A stretch of 17,391 nucleotides of DNA from JANQGH01 sp039177555 (lineage in GTDB: Bacteria; Pseudomonadota; Alphaproteobacteria; DSM-16000; Inquilinaceae): contig JBCDFV010000067.1 of the NCBI GenBank assembly GCA_039177555.1, positions 1-17,391 on the forward strand. Direction: 5' to 3'. The translations under genes and the position numbers were made by a program. The notes beneath the pieces were generated by a model, which did no database searches, was not told the origin of the DNA, and worked only from the letters and a program-made list of their open reading frames with translations. Below, piece after piece: positions 13,883 to 17,391 of the stretch. Numbering within the stretch: the first letter of the stretch is position 1; each line of letters begins with the position of its first letter.

Positions 13883-15379
13883 TCAGCGCATGATCGGGAA
13901 CGTGAACTCCGCCCCGCTGGTCATCCCCGTCGGCCAGCGCGAGGTCACCGTCTTCAGCTTGGTGTAAAAGCGGATACCGTCCATGCCGTACATGCCATGG
14001 TCGCCGAAGGCGGACCGCTTCCAGCCGCCGAAGCTGTGAAAGGCCATCGGCACCGGGATCGGCACGTTGACGCCGACCATGCCGATATTGCAGTTGGCGG
14101 CAAACGAGCGCGCCGCGTCGCCGTCACCGGTGAAGATGGCGGCCCCATTGCCGTACTCGTGGCCGTTGACCAGGGACAGCGCATGCGCGAAATCCGGCGA
14201 TCGCACGACCGACAGAACGGGGCCGAAGATCTCCTCTTTATAGATGCGCATGTCCGGTTGGACATTGTCGAACAGGCAGCCGCCAAGGAAGAACCCGTCC
14301 TCATAGCCCTGCAGGCGCAGGCCACGGCCATCGACGACGAGGTCGGCGCCTTCCTCGACGCCGAGATCGACATAGCCCTTCACCTTGTCGCGGTGCTCGC
14401 GCGTGATCAGTGGGCCCATCTCCGCATCCGGATCGTTGCCCGGCGCCACCTTCAACGCCCGCACCTTCGGCTCCAGCTTTTCGATCAGCCGGTCGCCCGC
14501 ATCGCCGACGGCAACCGCCACCGATACCGCCATGCAGCGCTCGCCCGCGGCACCATAACCGGCGCCCATCAAGGCGTCGCTGGCCTTGTCCATGTCGGCG
14601 TCCGGCATGACCAGCATGTGGTTCTTGGCGCCGCACAGCGCCTGCACACGCTTCCCATTGGCACAACCGGTGGCATAGATGTACTCGCCAACGGGCGTTG
14701 AGCCGACAAAGCTGATCGCGTTGACACCCGGGTCGGTCAGCAGCGTATCCACGGCCTCCTTGTCGCCGTGAACCACGTTCAAGACGCCGGCCGGCGCGCC
14801 GGCCTCGATCAGCAGTTCCGCCAGGCGGACGGATGCCGACGGGTCCTTCTCCGACGGTTTCAGTATCACCGCGTTGCCGCAGATGATGGCCATCGGGAAC
14901 ATCCAGAGCGGCACCATCGCCGGGAAGTTGAAGGGCGTGATCGCGGCGACGACGCCCACCGGCTGGCGCGTCGAAAAACTGTCGATGGCCCTGCCGACAT
15001 TCTCGGTAAAATCGCCCTTCAGCAGGTGCGGGGCGCCGCAGGCAAACTCCACGACTTCCAAGCCACGAAGGACCTCGCCCTTGGCGTCGGAGAAGACCTT
15101 GCCATGTTCGGAGGTCAGGATGCCGGCCAGCTCGTCCATGTGCTTTTCGATCAGTTCCTTGAAGCGGAACATGACCCGCGCACGCTGTACCGGCGGCGTC
15201 GCCGCCCAGCCTGGCAGGGCCGCCTGGGCCGCGTGAATGGCCGTACGGACCTCGTCGGCACTGGCAAAATCGACCTTGGCCTGAACCTCGCCCGTCGCCG
15301 GGTTGTAGATGTCGCCCGTACGACCGCTTGAGCCCTGAAAGGTCTTGCCGTCGACGAAATGGTGGACGCTGCGAACCAT
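13883..15379 (-). CDS. mmsA: Methylmalonate-semialdehyde dehydrogenase (CoA-acylating)
   Basis: 498 residues, the family length. It converts (methyl)malonate semialdehyde, CoA and NAD+ to propionyl- or acetyl-CoA, CO2 and NADH, in valine, inositol and beta-alanine breakdown. Catalytic C282 lies in GERCMAVS, and the oxyanion Asn N151 in TPFNFPAM. LKPSEKDPS (173-181) is the NAD-binding segment and FVGSTPVGEYI (224-234) follows. The position of the general-base Glu of hydrolytic aldehyde dehydrogenases is replaced by LCGAKNH (248-254), as in CoA-acylating MmsA, which supports the specific call. The ATG is preceded on the minus strand by GGAGGAAGAGG. No mmsB, acyl-CoA dehydrogenase or regulator is adjacent in the window. 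Confidence 0.96.
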   Translation of the reverse strand: MVRSVHHFVDGKTFQGSSGRTGDIYNPATGEVQAKVDFASADEVRTAIHAAQAALPGWAATPPVQRARVMFRFKELIEKHMDELAGILTSEHGKVFSDAKGEVLRGLEVVEFACGAPHLLKGDFTENVGRAIDSFSTRQPVGVVAAITPFNFPAMVPLWMFPMAIICGNAVILKPSEKDPSASVRLAELLIEAGAPAGVLNVVHGDKEAVDTLLTDPGVNAISFVGSTPVGEYIYATGCANGKRVQALCGAKNHMLVMPDADMDKASDALMGAGYGAAGERCMAVSVAVAVGDAGDRLIEKLEPKVRALKVAPGNDPDAEMGPLITREHRDKVKGYVDLGVEEGADLVVDGRGLRLQGYEDGFFLGGCLFDNVQPDMRIYKEEIFGPVLSVVRSPDFAHALSLVNGHEYGNGAAIFTGDGDAARSFAANCNIGMVGVNVPIPVPMAFHSFGGWKRSAFGDHGMYGMDGIRFYTKLKTVTSRWPTGMTSGAEFTFPIMR

Positions 15380-15624
15380 GTCCTCTTCCTCCAGAAAATC
15401 ATCCGCCCCACCTAGGCGCGGCTTTAGCGATCGCGGTTTGCATCCGCGACTAACGGCCCGCTGCGTGACCGCCCGAACAGGCCGGCGACACTAGCAGCGC
15501 GACTAATGTCTCGTCATCCCGTTTCGACCCCTGGCCAGGGCGAAAAGTTTATCGTACGAGTCGGGGTCCGAAAGGCGGCCGTTGAGTCGAACGCAACACC
15601 CAAGCGAGGCGAAGCGATCAGTTC
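15380..15624. other. Intergenic region between mmsA and the coiled-coil gene
   Basis: Divergent gap of 245 bases, expected to hold promoters for both genes. I see no convincing -35/-10 pair, no strong dyad and no RNA gene. A frame open from 15506 runs across it into the next gene, but it has no signal of being coding. Confidence 0.35.
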
Positions 15625-16371
15625 ATGGGATATGGTCTTTACGACTACGACCGCCGTTATCGGCGCCGACTTTGGGGCGGGATCACCCGCGTGGGCTTTT
15701 ATGTCGTCACGATCGGCGTCGCGGCCCTTTTTGCCTATCAGATCGGCGTCGAACAGGTCGCGGGACGTGAAGAGCATCTGAATGATCGTATCGAGGTCCT
15801 GGAAGACCAAAACCAGCGGCTTACCGGTGATGCCGTCCGCCTGGAGGCGCAGGCGCGTACCGCCCTCGCCCAATACCAGGAAATGCGGGAACTCTACGAT
15901 CGCAATCTACCGACGGGGGTGCGCAACTGGCTGTTGAACCTGGTCGATGATCGATTGGATGCGGGAATCACACCGGAGCGGATTGCGCTGTATCTCGACG
16001 CCTCCAGCGAGCCGGAGGGCTGCAGCGATCCGGTTTCACGGCGTTTCATCATGCCGACGCTGAATTTCACCGGTGACAATACCTCCGTCGGTTTCGGTGA
16101 AGGCTTGGTCACCGTCACCGGTCGCGGCCAGGGCGCGGTCGACGACGACGGGACGACCCAAGCCTGGTTCGATCCCGCGCGCGAGATAACATTGGTGTTT
16201 ACGGCCATCGGCGGCGAACGACAGACAGTCAACGGCGTCCTGCCGCTGTTTCACACCATGGTCGTCGGCGATCAGGAGTTCCGCTTCGCCGTCGAACAGG
16301 GCGATCGCAGCCTGGTCAATGTTGCCGGCACCGCCTGCCCCATCGCACTGCCGATCGGCAGTTCCCCCTGA
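15625..16371 (+). CDS. Membrane-anchored coiled-coil protein of unknown function
   Basis: 248 residues, not recognised as a named family. A short basic, tyrosine-rich N-terminus (RRYRRRLW) precedes one transmembrane helix at about 20-40, predicting N-in topology with the rest in the periplasm. Residues about 45-92 form a predicted coiled coil (heptad-like VEQVAGREEHLNDRIEVLEDQNQRL region). The C-terminal domain (about 95-248) is mixed and beta-rich, with two cysteines (C133, C238) that could form a disulfide. The length and domain order suggest an envelope scaffold or sensor subunit, but no function is claimed. The ATG has only a weak upstream GAGG at poor distance. It stands alone, divergent from mmsA and followed by an AT-rich gap. 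Confidence 0.7.
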   Translation: MGYGLYDYDRRYRRRLWGGITRVGFYVVTIGVAALFAYQIGVEQVAGREEHLNDRIEVLEDQNQRLTGDAVRLEAQARTALAQYQEMRELYDRNLPTGVRNWLLNLVDDRLDAGITPERIALYLDASSEPEGCSDPVSRRFIMPTLNFTGDNTSVGFGEGLVTVTGRGQGAVDDDGTTQAWFDPAREITLVFTAIGGERQTVNGVLPLFHTMVVGDQEFRFAVEQGDRSLVNVAGTACPIALPIGSSP

Positions 16372-16375
16372 GGTC

Positions 16376-16526
16376 ATAAAAGCCTCAGATCAACTACTTT
16401 CTAGCGATATACTTTAGCAGAATGATTGCTTTTCAGATGTAGCCGTTTCGCCTAGAGTTGGTGACCAACCGACGATTATCGGCAATTAGTTATTAGCGTT
16501 TCACTGTATGCCAGCCTCGAACGCCC
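16376..16526 (+). promoter_or_regulatory. AT-rich promoter/operator region before the P-loop gene
   Basis: About 150 bases clearly richer in A/T than the rest of the window. It includes TATACT (16408-16413) and TTAGTTATTAG (16486-16496) as possible -10-like segments, without well-placed -35 partners. It contains a perfect 13-base palindrome GTTGGT-G-ACCAAC at 16457-16469, a good operator candidate for a dimeric repressor, followed by CCGA/TCGG at 16469-16482. Confidence 0.45.
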
Positions 16527-17156
16527 ATGGCGATCGATAGCGTAGCTGTCGACGACAACGCCCTTTGGCATTTCATGATCGGGGGTCCGCCGCGATCAGG
16601 CAAATCGACCTTGGCCGCTCTGCTGAAAGACGAGATCGGCGGCATGATTGTTCGTGCAGACGCGTTGATGACCGCCTTTACATCAACGGCCGCCGAGACG
16701 GGCATGTCGAACAGCACCGCCGAAGCGCTCGATCCGGCGTTCCTGTCGCTTGTGGTCTGCCGCTACGCGCGCACCCTGAGCCGCCGGGAAGGCATCCCGA
16801 TCATTGTGGAAGGCATCGGCCTGAAGCCTGAGGCGATCGACCGCAGCCTGCTGCGCCAGGCGCGGTTTCGGCCGGTCTTTCTGGGCTATCCCTACATGTC
16901 GGTCGACGAAAAGACCAACCAGATCAGACGTCACGCCGAGACCGACCCGTCCTGCTGGAGCCACGGGGTGTCCGACTTGCGGTTGCGTGAGATCACGGCT
17001 GCGGCCATCCGCGACAGTCTGGAAACGCGGCTGAAGTGCTTTCGGGCGAGTCTGCCCTTCTTCGATACCGGAAAGGACTTCGACGCGACATTGGCCGCCG
17101 CGCGCGACCGGCTGCTGCGGCAGGCCAACGACACCCGGCACGACGGCGCCGCCTAG
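16527..17156 (+). CDS. P-loop NTPase, small-molecule-kinase-like
   Basis: 209 residues. Walker A is GPPRSGKST (20-28) straight after a short beta strand (WHFMIGG). It is followed by DEIGGMIVRADALM (35-48) and a second strand PIIVEGIGLKPE (91-102), the layout of AAA_33 and zeta-toxin-like kinases. Candidate lid basics are in NQIRRHAETD (131-140). It has no membrane segment. The substrate is unknown, and no antitoxin-like gene is adjacent. The stop TAG spans the inferred left end of an IS630 element, with TA as target and G as its first base, so the native C-terminus may have differed. The start ATG lacks a clear Shine-Dalgarno. Confidence 0.75.
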   Translation: MAIDSVAVDDNALWHFMIGGPPRSGKSTLAALLKDEIGGMIVRADALMTAFTSTAAETGMSNSTAEALDPAFLSLVVCRYARTLSRREGIPIIVEGIGLKPEAIDRSLLRQARFRPVFLGYPYMSVDEKTNQIRRHAETDPSCWSHGVSDLRLREITAAAIRDSLETRLKCFRASLPFFDTGKDFDATLAAARDRLLRQANDTRHDGAA

Positions 17157-17391
17157 AGCGTTTTCGTTTTAGTTAGAAGCGTATCCGGCTTTTGCGAAGT
17201 AGTTTGCGCATTCGGGAGGTGTGATCGTGCCGATGAGGTGGCCGAGATGCTGCCATGTGTCATCGATGCTGCGCCTTTGAGCCAAGCGCATCCAGTGTTT
17301 GATCTTGGCGAAGGCCTGTTCGATGGGGTTCAGGTCTGGGGAGTATTTGGGCAGGAACCAGAGCCTGGCGCCGGCTTTCCTGATGGCCTGG
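17156..17391 (-). mobile_element. IS630-family insertion sequence, left part
   Basis: The element runs off the window. Its inferred outer end, GAGCGTTTTCGTTTT, begins directly after a TA dinucleotide (17154-17155), and TA is the target duplicated by IS630/Tc1/mariner elements. Only 12 bases separate this end from the transposase stop, typical of compact IS630 ends. The opposite inverted repeat is outside the window, so the boundary is inferred. Confidence 0.65.
17169..17391 (-). CDS. IS630-family transposase, C-terminal part
   Basis: Partial; the 5' part is beyond the window. Seventy-three residues are read on the minus strand to a TAA at 17169-17171. The segment WFLPKYSPDLNPIEQAFAKI is the conserved C-terminal DDE signature of IS630 transposases, the E of NPIEQ being the third catalytic acid. 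It is followed by KIKHWMRLAQRRSIDD and a tail ending in CANYFAKAGYASN. Intact frame throughout the visible part; activity cannot be judged. Confidence 0.92.
   Translation of the reverse strand, partial: QAIRKAGARLWFLPKYSPDLNPIEQAFAKIKHWMRLAQRRSIDDTWQHLGHLIGTITPPECANYFAKAGYASN

Noticed and set aside
15506..15781. 91-codon frame overlapping the start of the coiled-coil gene
   Set aside because: Overlaps the better-supported gene at 15625 in another frame and has no domain or ribosome binding site.

Overview
The window is GC-rich (mostly G/C third positions) and densely coded. It looks like an alphaproteobacterium, probably of the Rhodospirillales type. The reasons are the glnB-glnA pair behind a sigma-54 promoter, two GTTC-N7-GTTC LexA-type boxes (the alphaproteobacterial SOS operator form), the RhlE-type helicase, MmsA, and the coupled FAD monooxygenase/DUF2783 pair. 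The taxon is an inference. No rRNA, tRNA or CRISPR array was seen.

Layout. 1-179 is the 3' end of a class I/II PLP aminotransferase. 180-416 is a regulatory region with two upstream dyads, a near-consensus sigma-54 promoter and a structured leader. It serves glnB (PII) and glnA (glutamine synthetase I), which end at a strong intrinsic terminator. 2297-2587 holds a small SOS-type locus: two opposed LexA-type boxes directly ahead of an ORF for a 43-residue basic, single-span membrane peptide. The stop codon of this ORF overlaps that of a convergent YciA-like acyl-CoA thioesterase. parE (topoisomerase IV subunit B) diverges from the thioesterase and ends convergently, with a 4-base overlap, on an alpha/beta hydrolase. 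Then come an RhlE-like DEAD-box helicase, a class A FAD monooxygenase translationally coupled to a DUF2783 protein, lptD (LPS export), an SLC13-type transporter with two RCK_C domains, convergent mmsA, an orphan membrane-anchored coiled-coil protein and a kinase-like P-loop gene. The window ends inside an IS630-family transposase whose left end seems to fall on the stop codon of the P-loop gene.

How the genes work together. glnB and glnA are a functional unit: nitrogen sensing and ammonia assimilation under NtrC/sigma-54. The FAD monooxygenase and DUF2783 genes form an operon. Most of the rest are single housekeeping genes (parE, rhlE, lptD, mmsA) in short units. The most interesting element is the putative LexA-controlled small membrane protein at 2397-2587. 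Its architecture resembles SOS-induced membrane peptides such as Caulobacter SidA or E. coli TisB, although no sequence homology is claimed.
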